Notes: generated from the sequence alone by a model not told the origin. DNA of 64,000 nucleotides from Persicitalea sp963803495 (GCA_963803495.1 CAWDMP010000002.1:2914001-2978000); one strand, 5' to 3'. Positions 9,236 through 18,810 are shown, counted from the first letter of the stretch. Numbers and translations are program-made.

Positions 9236-9523
9236 ATGGACTTCATGCACAAACTGCTTAAATTGAACGTAGCCCACGGCTTACAGAAGGTGGTGTAGGG
9301 GTTTATCGAGTTCACTGAACAATACTTCAACGCGGTGGGTCGGGTTATGGACACCTACTTTGCCAGTGACCTGGACGTGATGAGCCCCGAGGTCAAAAAG
9401 ATTATGGCTAATCCTGTCGATCGGGAGGAATACGTGAAGGCCATCGAGACTTCAAGCGCCGGGAAGAAGAAAGAGGTAACGATAACGCTGGAATCGGGCG
9501 AAGAAATGACCTTAATGCAATAA
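9236..9523 (+). pseudogene. Small acidic protein gene with in-frame TAG
   Basis: From ATG 9236 the frame gives about 95 codons, with a single TAG at 9296-9298. It continues as FIEFTEQYFNAVGRVMDTYF, DLDVMSPEVKKIMANPVDREEYVKAIE and EVTITLESGEEMTL. The segment after the stop has good codon usage and no further stop, so the gene seems to have been open until recently. A start at GTG 9335 would give a 62-residue product. I do not recognise the family. It lies 7 bases upstream of the next interrupted gene and was probably co-transcribed with it. Confidence 0.6.
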
Positions 9524-9530
9524 GGTCTGA

Positions 9531-10082
9531 ATGGAAACGCCCATTTCGGTTCTCACCACATTATTTATTCTGCTTCTTATCGTCCCCGGAATCTTTTTCA
9601 AAAGATTTTACTTTTCGGGCGAATTCTCCCAGCAGTTTGGCGTTGGCCTCTTCGCCGACAGGCTCATCAGCAGTATCTTCTGGGGTTTGGGTGTCCAGCT
9701 AGTCACCTACTTCATATTCAGTCGATTTTTCGATTTCAATTTGCTCGACATTAAGGATGACCTGGCCAATAGCTATACCAATCTCGCCGAAAACAAACTG
9801 CCGCCGGATTTTGCATGATATGACCTCTGGAAAATTATCCAATATTTACTTCTGTCTACCGTAGTAGCCACCGCTCTTGGAGGGTTTTGCCATCTGGTGG
9901 TACGAATTCTCAAACTTGATATTCGCATCAAAGCCTTACGATTTTCCAACCATTGGAATTATTATTTCCGGGGCGAGTTTCTGTTGAGCAAAACAGACAA
10001 AGACGGGCAGAAAGAGAAGTGGGGCTCTACCTACGTGGATATTGTAATGGATAGAATCTTTAGCTACCCTCGCAATCACTGA
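9531..10082 (+). pseudogene. Membrane protein gene with in-frame TGA and an eroded C-terminus
   Basis: Residues 1-95 start METPISVLTTLFILLLIVPGIFF, with one strong membrane segment at the N-terminus and a second near residue 55. TGA at 9816-9818 then interrupts the frame, which resumes with a third membrane segment (LLLSTVVATALGGFCHLVV) and a soluble part (LRFSNHWNYYFRGEFL). I recall the NYYFRGE segment from Bacteroidota membrane proteins of unknown role. The product ends early after DIVMDRIFSYPRNH, so the C-terminus seems lost. TGA is one transition from CGA (Arg) or TGG (Trp). Confidence 0.6.
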
Positions 10083-10287
10083 TTTGTCACCGTCTCCCTC
10101 CGCGCCGAGGAGGGAGTTTCGGCGTTACCTAATGTTTACATCCTTTTTTGTCTGGCTCAGATGTTGAGTAGTGATTTAAAATTGTTTTTGGTGATCATAT
10201 CATCAAGCAGTTGACAGATGATTGCAAAAAATACGCTCGCAAAGTGGATGATGATAAAAATAGCGAAGCGGATGCGCCCCCCCGTCT

Positions 10288-12135
10288 TCACCCCATCAAC
10301 CCAAACATCTTCCCAATCACCTCCCCTAACTGATTTCGCGCGCCTTTGGCGGTGGCGACTTCGATGCGGCCGATGGCGGGCAGCGCGGGCTTGGCGTCGA
10401 ACCAGCGGTAGGGCGGCTGGTGCCACGACTCGACGGGGTAGCGGCTCGTTTCGGTATCTTCGGGGTGAAGCAGAAATAGGCCCCGGATGCCCACATCACC
10501 GCCGGAACGGCGGCTAATGCCGTGTAGGTACTTGGGAATGACCGACTTGTAGGAAAAGCGCCGCACCGACTCGACGGTCTGGCACTTGGCGTCGAAGATC
10601 AGAAGTTGGTTGTGCTCATGCGCGGCGTGGCGGTATTCCAGCACGAAGTCGGGCCGCAGGGGCTGGCTCCGGCGCGTCCACAGGGCGGTGTGGTGGGTGG
10701 TGGGCAGGCGCTCGTAGTAAAGCGTTAATTGGACGCCGTCGCGGGGAGCGAATTGGTAGCGGTAGGGTTGGTCGGGCTCGGCTTGGGCGTCGGTCAGCAG
10801 CGGCTCGGTGCTTGGCTCGTAGGTAGCGGGCAAGAGTTGGAAACCCAGGCTTTCCAGCGCTTCGATCAGTTGGAACAGGCAAAAAAGCTCGTAGAGTTTA
10901 TCCATCGAGCGGGTACCCGAGAAAATCTCGCGTCCGTCCAGTTGCAGATCCCCGTCGCGGCCAAACCATTCCTGCATGGGCCGCAGCAGGCTGTGGTAAT
11001 GCTCACGGTGCGCGAAGCCCTCGGTACGCGTCGGAAACTCGACGCGCGGAAAGGACACCGGGACGTACTGCCGGAAAAATTCCAGCGCCGTTTCGCTCCG
11101 GGCAATGACCGTCCCGCAATCCTGACTCAGTTTTTGGTAGTAACGCAGCAGTTGCCGCGCTTTGAGGGTGCCCGTCTGTTCCACCTCTTGCGTAAGATCG
11201 GCGGCCCAGGAATCGAGTTGCCGCCGAGAGCCGCTGAACACCTCGCGGATGTTGGTGAGATAGCCGTGGATGAGCTGATTTTCGTAGACATCGGTATGCT
11301 CGCGCAGGTACTCGACCTGCACTTCGGTGATGCTGTACAGGCGGTTGCGGATGCGGACATTGGCCGCGCCGGGCTGGGTGGTGCGGGCCAGCACCGATAG
11401 GTTGCCCATGAGCCACGACAGCGACGAGTCGGTGGTCTCGACGTCGTCGGACCACGGCACGACTTCCTGGTAAGGCACCAGCCGCGACTGGGGCGACAGC
11501 CGGAAAAGCGGCAGACGCGCGATGAGCTCGCCCAATTCGCCGCGCACTTTCTTGAGTAGCCACAACAGATGGTGGCTGGCGGAAGTATGATCCTTGTGCC
11601 GTGAACGCACGCGGGCGAACGGCTGCCAGAGCGTGACGTTCTGCTCCAGCAGGTAGTCGAAGAGGTTGTTGATTTCGTGCGGCCTGATCTTGCCGGGAAT
11701 CACCTCGAACTCGCCCAGCCGCTCCGGTTCGGTACCCGGACGCTCGACCGCCACTTCGCAGGTGCCGAATTGATTTAGGAAAATCTTGGCAAACTGCACC
11801 CGTCGTCGGTTGCCCGGTTCCAACTCGATCTCGGTGGCACAGCGGCTTTCGTCTTCGTCGTCCAGTTCCACGTACCTCAGACATTCGTATACGCGCCCGC
11901 CATCTTTTTTCTCCGTTACCAACGATAACTCGTAGGGTACTTCCGAAAGCCAAAGCGAGGTTTCGAGCGGTAGCGGTTCTGGGCTGTCCAGCAGAAAAGC
12001 CACGAAATCGTTTTCGTTGATTGCCCGAGAATCATCGTGCACCGTACCGCTACGCACCACACTTTCCCCGAAAGTGAACGAACTTTCGGGTTGGTAGCGG
12101 TCGGTTTTGTGCAGGACGGTGAGGCGCATGGTCAA
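10288..12135 (-). CDS. McrC-like DUF2357 / PD-(D/E)XK nuclease, second gene of a restriction module
   Basis: The 615-residue product has a long N-terminal region that looks like DUF2357 (an McrC-related N-terminal domain). A helical middle (residues ~310-430) includes RSMDKLYELFCLFQLIEAL. The C-terminal nuclease core has RPDFVLEYR (Asp496) followed by LLIFDAKCQ (Asp515, Lys517), a complete PD-(D/E)XK triad pattern. The ATG at 12135 overlaps the TGA of the AAA+ gene (ATGA), a strong sign of a two-subunit complex. By analogy with McrBC this subunit would cut DNA, or possibly RNA, when driven by the AAA+ partner. The name McrC is family-level only. Confidence 0.82.
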   Translation of the reverse strand: MTMRLTVLHKTDRYQPESSFTFGESVVRSGTVHDDSRAINENDFVAFLLDSPEPLPLETSLWLSEVPYELSLVTEKKDGGRVYECLRYVELDDEDESRCATEIELEPGNRRRVQFAKIFLNQFGTCEVAVERPGTEPERLGEFEVIPGKIRPHEINNLFDYLLEQNVTLWQPFARVRSRHKDHTSASHHLLWLLKKVRGELGELIARLPLFRLSPQSRLVPYQEVVPWSDDVETTDSSLSWLMGNLSVLARTTQPGAANVRIRNRLYSITEVQVEYLREHTDVYENQLIHGYLTNIREVFSGSRRQLDSWAADLTQEVEQTGTLKARQLLRYYQKLSQDCGTVIARSETALEFFRQYVPVSFPRVEFPTRTEGFAHREHYHSLLRPMQEWFGRDGDLQLDGREIFSGTRSMDKLYELFCLFQLIEALESLGFQLLPATYEPSTEPLLTDAQAEPDQPYRYQFAPRDGVQLTLYYERLPTTHHTALWTRRSQPLRPDFVLEYRHAAHEHNQLLIFDAKCQTVESVRRFSYKSVIPKYLHGISRRSGGDVGIRGLFLLHPEDTETSRYPVESWHQPPYRWFDAKPALPAIGRIEVATAKGARNQLGEVIGKMFGLMG

Positions 12136-14540
12136 GCGAAGAAACGGTAGTTGTAGTAGTTGCTGTCGCCGTTGCGGATGATGCGCCGCAGGCTGACCGA
12201 CGAATCGGGCAGAAATTGGTTGATGAGGTCGTAGAGGGCGTTGAGCCGCTTGCCAAATTTCTCACCCCGCCCGCCGATGAGCGGCAGGATCTGCTGGGCC
12301 ACGGCGTAGTCCAGCGCCTCGAAGGCGTTGCCGTTGTCCTCGAACACCTGCTGGGCCACGGCGCAGTACTTGCTCACATCGCGCTGCTTGCGTGGGTTGA
12401 TAACGATGGGTAAGCCGTCTTCCTCGTTTTCGAGCAATTCCCTGATTTCGTTTAAAAGCTTCAGGGCATTGCCCGGCATTTCGTAGTCGGCGTCGGCGGG
12501 GTTGAGCATCTGTTCGAGCTGAGCGGCCGAGTAGTAGTCGTCGGGCGGCGGCAAAGTACCCGGTTTTCCGGCGGCGACGATTTCCTTTGGGGCCGTGAGC
12601 CGCACCACCGCCACGCGGTCCAGCAGCCGGGGCGAAAGCGGCTCGGTGGTGTGGTCGTAGTTGATCGTCGCGACGAAGCGCAACCCCTGGCCCAGGTGTA
12701 ATTCTTCGAGGCCATCGCCGCCGGGAATGCGCAGGACGCGCTCGGATTCGGGGTCGGTGAACCGCATGAAATCGGACCAGTAGTGTTCCAATGGGCTGAG
12801 GTTGGCTTCGTCGAGCAGTACCCAATAGGGCACGTCCAGGTCCTGACGCACGGCGCTATCGCAGATTTTCAGTACGTTGTACAGCCCCGTGCGGGCTTGC
12901 TGGAATTGGTTCGAGATGGCGTTGTGGTAGCCGATGAAATCGCGTTGCGAGGTCCAGCCCCGCGCCGTCGAGATCGGCAGGAAGCGGTCTTGCAGCCCCG
13001 CCGCCGCCGCCAGCTTCGTGGTGAGCGAGGTTTTGCCCACGCCCGGCAAGCCCGCGAAAACAGTCAGGAAATTCTGGTTGATCGTGATGAGGTAGTTGGC
13101 CAGGTCGTTGTATTCCACCCGGCGGTCGAGGCGATTCAGGTTCTCGCTCACCTCTCCGAGGTACTCCCGCAGGGGCTGCACCGACGATTTGATTTTCAGC
13201 GCGTCCACCGCCCGCCGGACCTGCTCCGACTCACCCGAATCGGTACCCGTGGGCACGATGCCATTGATCCAGTCGACGTAGGGTTTCACCTCGAAAAACT
13301 TAGACCGCACTTCTTCGGTATCGCTGAAACTGGCTTTGAGTTTGCGGAGGCTTTTTTCTAAGCCATCCTGCAAATCCTGCTTCTGTTTCAACGCCTTATC
13401 GCTTTCCTCGATCAGGCGCTTCTTTATCTCGCGGTCCATTTCCATCTTCCTGATTTGGTTGTCGATGCCGTCGGCTTGCAGGAATTGCTGCCGGAGTTGG
13501 GCGTCGTCCAGCAACCTTTCCATAAGCTGCCGCTCGCTTTCGGGCAACTCGGCCAAGCGGTAGTCGCCGCCGCCAGACTGCCCATTGTGGTCCCGCGCTA
13601 CCTCTTCCCGCAACCGCTTAAGCTCAGCGTCGCGTTCCGGCTCATTCTGCTCGTTGATGCGCAGGTAGTCGTCCAGTTTTTGCTTTCCAATGGAATTTTC
13701 TTCCAAATATCTGGCGATAAAGGCAGGAAGCCGTTGCGAAAACCATTCCTCGGCGTTGCCCAGCAGCGCCTGCAGTCGATCCAGCCGCGCCTGCTCGGTG
13801 CGCGACAGGCTTTGCACCGCGCCCAGCGCCTTGCCCAGCCGCCGCACATCGCCCACTACCGAGGCGTCGGTGACATTCTTAGCCCATTCCAACAGGTCGG
13901 CCGGGGTACCGTAGTAAATCGCTTCGCGGATCACCCGCTTGTCATCGAGCAAGGCCGTTACGCCGATGAGGTAATGAAAAGTACCATCCTGATACACGTG
14001 ACGGTACTTCTCGGCCTCGGCGGTTTTTATTTTGTAAATGCAATAATCATGGCCCGCCTCGGCCCGCAACAAAAGGTTGACGCCGTCCTCGTTTTCGATG
14101 GTCTTGGACGAGTAGTTGAACGGGCCGTAAAGATGTTCGCCCGCGCGAATGAACACGTCGTTGAGCGGGTTTTCTTCCTGCCATATCCAGTAGTCCTGAG
14201 TTGGGTCGAGGGGGCGGCTCGATTCCAGAATCCGGCAAAACTCGTTGTTGACCGGCTCGGTGGCGCGGTCGCCCGTGGAGGTCCACATGGAACTACTGTC
14301 CTGCTCGGGGTTATGGGTGGGATTCAGATCGCACGAAACGATGAACAATTCGTGGGGGATGTACTTGTCATTGATCGCCTCGTAGCCCCGGTACACAAAA
14401 ATGCACTCGTTGTTGGGAAACTCTCTTTTCAAATCTCTGACCCGCACCCATTCGTCGTCCTTCTCCACAAAGACGGGCGTCAGGTAACCGATGGTCGGGT
14501 TGCTGAAATGCCCCCGGTCTTTTCTTGCTACTGCTCTCAT
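12132..14540 (-). CDS. McrB-like AAA+ ATPase with N-terminal sensor region and coiled coil
   Basis: The 802-residue product has three parts. Residues 1-~240 form a beta-rich region with no motif I recognise, perhaps a target-recognition domain. Residues ~280-410 are charged and helical, with a predicted coiled coil near 360-408. Residues ~475-800 are an AAA_5/McrB-type domain: Walker A GLPGVGKTS (497-505), RGWTSQRDFIGYHNA (527-541), Walker B WVLLDEANLS (573-582), sensor TINYDH (625-630) and RLLDR (638-642). The McrB GTP signature (MNxxDR) is not present; NYDH replaces it, so ATP use is more likely than GTP. It is the first gene of the module, divergent from the ABC gene. Confidence 0.82.
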   Translation of the reverse strand: MRAVARKDRGHFSNPTIGYLTPVFVEKDDEWVRVRDLKREFPNNECIFVYRGYEAINDKYIPHELFIVSCDLNPTHNPEQDSSSMWTSTGDRATEPVNNEFCRILESSRPLDPTQDYWIWQEENPLNDVFIRAGEHLYGPFNYSSKTIENEDGVNLLLRAEAGHDYCIYKIKTAEAEKYRHVYQDGTFHYLIGVTALLDDKRVIREAIYYGTPADLLEWAKNVTDASVVGDVRRLGKALGAVQSLSRTEQARLDRLQALLGNAEEWFSQRLPAFIARYLEENSIGKQKLDDYLRINEQNEPERDAELKRLREEVARDHNGQSGGGDYRLAELPESERQLMERLLDDAQLRQQFLQADGIDNQIRKMEMDREIKKRLIEESDKALKQKQDLQDGLEKSLRKLKASFSDTEEVRSKFFEVKPYVDWINGIVPTGTDSGESEQVRRAVDALKIKSSVQPLREYLGEVSENLNRLDRRVEYNDLANYLITINQNFLTVFAGLPGVGKTSLTTKLAAAAGLQDRFLPISTARGWTSQRDFIGYHNAISNQFQQARTGLYNVLKICDSAVRQDLDVPYWVLLDEANLSPLEHYWSDFMRFTDPESERVLRIPGGDGLEELHLGQGLRFVATINYDHTTEPLSPRLLDRVAVVRLTAPKEIVAAGKPGTLPPPDDYYSAAQLEQMLNPADADYEMPGNALKLLNEIRELLENEEDGLPIVINPRKQRDVSKYCAVAQQVFEDNGNAFEALDYAVAQQILPLIGGRGEKFGKRLNALYDLINQFLPDSSVSLRRIIRNGDSNYYNYRFFA

Positions 14541-14595
14541 ACCAATAACTCACTTGAGTAAAACGAGACAAACGCCTACGTTACCTGAAAATGAC

Positions 14596-14603
14596 CAAAA
14601 CTA
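14596..14603 (-). promoter_or_regulatory. Possible -7 element for the McrBC-like operon
   Basis: On the minus strand TAGTTTTG matches the Bacteroidota -7 consensus TAnnTTTG, 56 bases upstream of the ATPase start. No good -33 TTTG was found at the usual spacing, so this is weak. Confidence 0.3.
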
Positions 14604-14644
14604 CAAATCTTTGGCTAGATTGCGGGCCTTGCCGTTTCTCCGCT

Positions 14645-16141
14645 ATGACCATCCTTTCCCTCCAAAACGTCTCCGTTCGCAAGTTCGACACGTCCGTGCT
14701 TTTCGACCTCGACTGGCAAGTGCAGTCCGGGGAGCAGTGGGTTGTCACGGGCGGCAACGGCGCGGGCAAGACCACGCTCTTGGAAACCATCGCCGGACGT
14801 TGGGCCACGGCGGCGGGTCAGTTGACAAAGCAAGGCTCCGTGGAATTCGTGGCCAGCGATTACTCCTTCAACCGCATCGCCCGCGCGGCGGCGCAGTACC
14901 ATCAGCAACGGTTCCAGGCGCATGAGGCCGCCATCGCACCGACCGTACGGGAGTTGTTGACGGAACAAATGAGGCCCATAGGTACCGTCGATGTGGCTTC
15001 GGTATCGTTAGCAACGAGCCAGGTTTCAGCGATACAGTTGCAGGAAATCGCCAACCTGTTGCAACTCGGCCCGCTGCTCGATCAACCTTTTATCACGCTT
15101 TCCAACGGCGAAACCCGCCGGATGCTGCTGGCGCGGTCGCTGGTCAAGAGCCCTGATGTTTTGTTGCTGGATTACCCTTTCGTGGGTTTAGACGTACTTT
15201 CCCGCCAGATTTTGCGCGATGCATTAACGGCTTTGGCCCGGCGGGGTACCACGGTTGTTCTGGTTACGTCAGCTGACGAAATTCCTGACTTTATCACGCA
15301 CGTATTGGCGTTAGAGAAGGGGCGCGTCGTAGCAGCAACCTTGGTTGGCAAATGGCAGGAAACAGAATTTGTTCCGCCTAGGCCTATTCAAACGCTGTCA
15401 GCGTTATCGGGAGCAGCCTTGTGGGCGACGTCGATGTCCGCGATTTCAGACTTCGAGTACGCCTTCGATCTCCGAAACATCAAAGTCGTCTACGACGGGA
15501 AGGCTGTGCTGGACGGTATAAACTGGCAAGTGAAAAAAGGCGAGAAATGGGCGTTGGTGGGCGCGAACGGCTCGGGAAAATCGACTTTGCTAGGCCTGTT
15601 AACAGCTGACCATCCGCAACGCTTTGCCAACGACCTTGATTTGTTCGATCAAAAGAGGGGAGGTAAGGGCGCGTCGATTTGGGATATTAAAAAAAAGATC
15701 GGTCACGTGTCGCCGGAAATGCACTTGTACTTTCCTACCGAAACGACGGTTTTCAAAGCCATCGCCTCCGGGTACTTCGACGCCACGGGCGTGTACTTTA
15801 ATAAATTGGATGAAGCGCAAATCGAGTGCATTGGAAGCGTGGCCGAATTGCTGGGTGTAGCGCATCGGATGGCGCAGCCTTTGCAAAAATTATCGAAGGG
15901 AGAGCAGCGCCTCGTGATGATGGCGCGAGCGTTGGTCAAAAATCCACCATTGCTGATTCTGGATGAACCTTGTCAGGGACTCGACATCGCGGCGGTGGAG
16001 CATTTCAAATCCGTTGTGGATGCCGCTTGTGCTTCGGAAGAGCGAACGCTGATTTACGTATCGCACTACCCGCACGAGATTCCATCATGCGTAACGCGAA
16101 CATATAAGCTGGATAAGGGGCAGGGAGATGTGGTAATCTGA
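14645..16141 (+). CDS. Tandem-NBD ABC ATPase (ModF/PhrA-like)
   Basis: The 498-residue product has two ABC nucleotide-binding domains and no membrane segment. NBD1 has Walker A GGNGAGKTT, signature LSNGETRRM and Walker B LLLDYPFVGLD, in which Tyr replaces the catalytic Glu, so this site should hydrolyse poorly. NBD2 has GANGSGKST, LSKGEQRL and LLILDEPCQGLD with the Glu in place. I chose ATG 14645 because NBD1 begins right after it; an upstream ATG at 14591 adds 18 poorly coding residues. The layout matches ModF/PhrA-type proteins. The linker (around codon 250) contains a REP-like palindrome, listed separately. Confidence 0.85.
   Translation: MTILSLQNVSVRKFDTSVLFDLDWQVQSGEQWVVTGGNGAGKTTLLETIAGRWATAAGQLTKQGSVEFVASDYSFNRIARAAAQYHQQRFQAHEAAIAPTVRELLTEQMRPIGTVDVASVSLATSQVSAIQLQEIANLLQLGPLLDQPFITLSNGETRRMLLARSLVKSPDVLLLDYPFVGLDVLSRQILRDALTALARRGTTVVLVTSADEIPDFITHVLALEKGRVVAATLVGKWQETEFVPPRPIQTLSALSGAALWATSMSAISDFEYAFDLRNIKVVYDGKAVLDGINWQVKKGEKWALVGANGSGKSTLLGLLTADHPQRFANDLDLFDQKRGGKGASIWDIKKKIGHVSPEMHLYFPTETTVFKAIASGYFDATGVYFNKLDEAQIECIGSVAELLGVAHRMAQPLQKLSKGEQRLVMMARALVKNPPLLILDEPCQGLDIAAVEHFKSVVDAACASEERTLIYVSHYPHEIPSCVTRTYKLDKGQGDVVI
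15391..15409. repeat. REP-like palindrome inside the ABC gene
   Basis: AACGCTGTCAGCGTTATCG differs by one base from the copy at 22790-22808. The palindromic core is AACGCT-x-AGCGTT. It lies in the interdomain linker, where it encodes TLSALSG-like residues. Confidence 0.6.
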
Positions 16142-16151
16142 AACATAAAAA

Positions 16152-16177
16152 GACCGAGCTCGTGATTGAGTCCGGTC
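16152..16177 (+). terminator. Possible terminator after the ABC gene
   Basis: A stem from GACCGAGCTC to GAGTCCGGTC (one mismatch, one G-T wobble, 6-base loop) lies 11 bases past the stop codon and is followed by CTTCCTGTT, a weak T tract. Confidence 0.5.
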
Positions 16178-16323
16178 CTTCCTGTTAAAAACAACAACTA
16201 CAAAACGGCGGGGCTTCAAGAAAAGTTTTACCTTTGAAAAATAGTTCTATTATTTTTCAGGAAAATTGCGCTAGAGCAAGTTTTTTTCAAAAATCTCCGT
16301 TTTATCCACACTTCTGGGAAAAT

Positions 16324-16653
16324 ATGGCCGCCCGACAGCAAAACATATACGAAGTTGGAATCACCCCACTGGTGCGGGCTAATCCGTTTGAAACCGCTGA
16401 GGAATCGGTAACCTATTTCTCCAACTTAAAGAAAGCCATCGACACCCTGCACACGGCTTTGGGTGCGCAGGGCTGGCCGGGTACGATCAGCTACTCAAGC
16501 GTGTACCGCGACCTCAAGAGGCGGGGTTGGTTTACGCATATTTTCATGGTTGAGGGCGTACGGTACTTCCAACTCAGCATCACGACCCAACTCCTCAACC
16601 CGCACCTGACGACCCTGGGGATCGACGAAATGCCTTCGCCGCGCCGAAAGTAG
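16324..16653 (+). CDS. Hypothetical cytoplasmic protein
   Basis: The 109-residue product starts MAARQQNIYEVGITPLVRAN and contains FSNLKKAIDTLHTALGAQGWPGTISYSSVYRDLKRRGWF. No signal peptide or membrane segment is present. A longer form beginning at 16234 is possible, but its first 30 residues are low-complexity and look like untranslated leader. I do not recognise the family. The ISYSSVYRDLKRRGWF stretch resembles a short helix-loop-helix, but no function can be claimed. Confidence 0.6.
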   Translation: MAARQQNIYEVGITPLVRANPFETAEESVTYFSNLKKAIDTLHTALGAQGWPGTISYSSVYRDLKRRGWFTHIFMVEGVRYFQLSITTQLLNPHLTTLGIDEMPSPRRK

Positions 16654-16801
16654 TCAGCACCGGAATGATTTGAGGGGGATTCGTGTTTGGAAAAAGCGCT
16701 GGATCGGGACTATCTTATCATCCATTTATTAAGAGAATGCTCCTTGGGAATTTGCTCTTGTCCAAAATTTAATATTCAAATTTTAACATCTATACCAAAG
16801 A

Positions 16802-18361
16802 ATGAAAAGCTACATTGACCTGATTCAGCAAACGTTCGAGTTTCCGACAATGGAGTTCCGTACGAATGAAACCAACCAACTGCTGTTCAACAATGTACCC
16901 CTGATGGACATCATCGAGGAACACGGTACGCCCCTCAAACTTAACTACCTGCCTAAGATCGGCGAACATATCGAAAACGCCCGGATGTTCTTCCGCAATT
17001 CGATGAAACGCTTCAATTACAAAGGAAACTATACCTACTGCTATTGCACCAAGTCGTCGCATTTCAGCTTTATCCTGGAAGAAGCGCTCAAGCACAATAT
17101 CCACCTCGAAACTTCGTCGTCGTTCGACGTTCCCATCATTCGGGAGCTATACCGCCGGGGCAAAATCAGCAAGTCGACTTTCATTCTCTCCAACGGTTTC
17201 AAGCGCCCGCTCTACACGCAGTACCTCAGCGAGTTGATCAACGAAGGTTTCAACGCGATTCCGATTCTGGACAATTTGAAGGAAATCGAGGCGTACGAGC
17301 AATCCACGACGGCCGAGTCGGTCAACTTCGGCATCCGCATCGCGACCGACGAGGAGCCGAATTTTGCGTTTTATACTTCGCGACTGGGCATTCGGTACAA
17401 CGACGTCAACCAACTCTACAAGGAGAAGATCGAGCCGAATCCGCGCTTTAAGTTGAAGATGCTCCACTTCTTCATCAATTCGGGCATTCGCGATAGCGCC
17501 TACTATTGGAGCGAACTGACGCGCTTCATGTTCAAGTATTGTGAAATGCAAAAGATGTGCCCCGACCTCGACTCGATCGACATCGGTGGGGGTCTGGCTA
17601 TTCAAACCTCATTGCAGGCGGGCTTCGATTACCAGCAGATGATCGACGAAATCATCGAGAACATTCAGTGGATTTGTAATAAGAATAATGTACCCGTTCC
17701 GCATATTTTCACCGAGTTTGGTAGCTACACAGTCGGCGAAAGCGGCGCGGTGATTTACAAAGTCATCGACAAGAAGTTGCAGAACGACAAGGAGTTGTGG
17801 TACATGATCGACGGTTCGTTCATCACGCAACTGCCCGATTCCTGGGGCATGAACCAGAAGTACATCATGCTGCCGATCAATAACTGGGACAGTCCGTACC
17901 AGAAGGTCAACCTGGGCGGACTGACGTGCGATTCGCAGGATTTTTATAACAGCGAAATGCACAGCTCAGACTTGTACATGCCTATCATCGGCGACGACGA
18001 AACGCAGTACATCGGCTTTTTCCATACGGGTGCCTACCAGGAATCGCTGGGTGGCTACGGGGGAATTCAGCACTGCCTTATTCCCGCACCCAAACATGTG
18101 CTGGTCGATCGTGACGCCGACGGCAAAGTCACGACGCGTGTATTCGCCAATGAGCAGGACAGCGAAAGTATGTTGAGAATCCTGGGCTTCCGTGATGAGT
18201 CGTACGTACAGCCGGAAACTTTCACTGAACACGAAAACGCCACCGCCGAAACCGAACGGGCCGATCCGCACACCGCCGTTTCAGAATCTATTTCGCCCGG
18301 TGAGTCCAAAATCGAGCGAGAAGAGATAGAAGAAGCCGAGCTGGAAGAAGTGAAAAACTAG
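16802..18361 (+). CDS. speA: Biosynthetic arginine decarboxylase-type PLP enzyme
   Basis: The 519-residue product has the alanine-racemase-like barrel of PLP-dependent decarboxylases. The likely PLP lysine is Lys84 in YCYCTKSSHFSF. Other family segments are LSNGFKRPLYTQYL, VNFGIRIATDEEPNFAF, LDSIDIGGGLAIQTS and FTEFGSYTVGES. It should convert arginine to agmatine for polyamine synthesis in the cytoplasm. About 40 extra residues at the C-terminus are very acidic (EREEIEEAELEEVKN) and unlike the core. The assignment to arginine rather than a related diamino acid rests on overall family resemblance. Confidence 0.85.
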   Translation: MKSYIDLIQQTFEFPTMEFRTNETNQLLFNNVPLMDIIEEHGTPLKLNYLPKIGEHIENARMFFRNSMKRFNYKGNYTYCYCTKSSHFSFILEEALKHNIHLETSSSFDVPIIRELYRRGKISKSTFILSNGFKRPLYTQYLSELINEGFNAIPILDNLKEIEAYEQSTTAESVNFGIRIATDEEPNFAFYTSRLGIRYNDVNQLYKEKIEPNPRFKLKMLHFFINSGIRDSAYYWSELTRFMFKYCEMQKMCPDLDSIDIGGGLAIQTSLQAGFDYQQMIDEIIENIQWICNKNNVPVPHIFTEFGSYTVGESGAVIYKVIDKKLQNDKELWYMIDGSFITQLPDSWGMNQKYIMLPINNWDSPYQKVNLGGLTCDSQDFYNSEMHSSDLYMPIIGDDETQYIGFFHTGAYQESLGGYGGIQHCLIPAPKHVLVDRDADGKVTTRVFANEQDSESMLRILGFRDESYVQPETFTEHENATAETERADPHTAVSESISPGESKIEREEIEEAELEEVKN

Positions 18362-18511
18362 GGTTTGGGATATTGGATTCTGGATGTTAGACGTTGCAAT
18401 GGCGTCCCCTTTGTCTGATATTCTGACACTTAGGTGACCACACATTTTGATTCCCGTAAAATAATTGGCATTTTAATTGCTGAATGCTAGTCAACTAACC
18501 ATAAAATAGAG

Positions 18512-18640
18512 ATGAAAAAATTATTCGCTTTTGCCGTCATTGGAGCAATGTTGTTCGCCACCTCATGCACTCGCAAGCAGTGCCCTGCCTACGGATCAGC
18601 CCAACAGCCCGTAGAGCAACCTGCCACGCACCGCGCGTGA
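18512..18640 (+). CDS. 42-residue lipoprotein
   Basis: ATG 18512 opens a 42-codon gene, MKKLFAFAVIGAMLFATSC followed by TRKQCPAYGSAQQPVEQP. The first 19 residues are a textbook lipoprotein signal with the lipobox ATSC. A mature chain of only about 24 residues is typical of small Bacteroidota lipoproteins. It lies 150 bases after the arginine decarboxylase gene on the same strand. Function unknown. Confidence 0.75.
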   Translation: MKKLFAFAVIGAMLFATSCTRKQCPAYGSAQQPVEQPATHRA

Positions 18641-18768
18641 CTACGTAATATGGAATGAGTCCCCTTCGGCCCGCTTACAACTTATTCCCGCTGGAAGCTT
18701 TAGAATTTTTTCGTTTGCTGTAGCGTGTAGCGTTGGGCCTGAGCTTCTGTCTGAACTTTACCTCCCCG

Positions 18769-18810
18769 TTCAACGCTGATAGCCTTTGGAAGGATGTTAG
18801 CGTTATCGAA
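18769..18810. repeat. REP-like element, diverged copy
   Basis: CAACGCTGATAGCC and GTTAGCGTTATCG lie in opposite orientation around a short spacer. They share the AACGCT...AGCGTTATCG signature with the copies at 15391 and 22790. The element sits just past the HAD gene stop. Confidence 0.45.

Noticed and set aside
10729..11400. Long antisense frames in the McrBC-like genes
   Set aside because: They are low-complexity shadows of a GC-rich gene on the other strand, with no recognisable motif.
10288..14540. Calling the pair a canonical McrBC GTP-dependent system
   Set aside because: The GTP signature MNxxDR is absent and the N-terminal region is not a known methyl-binding domain, so only family-level naming is given.
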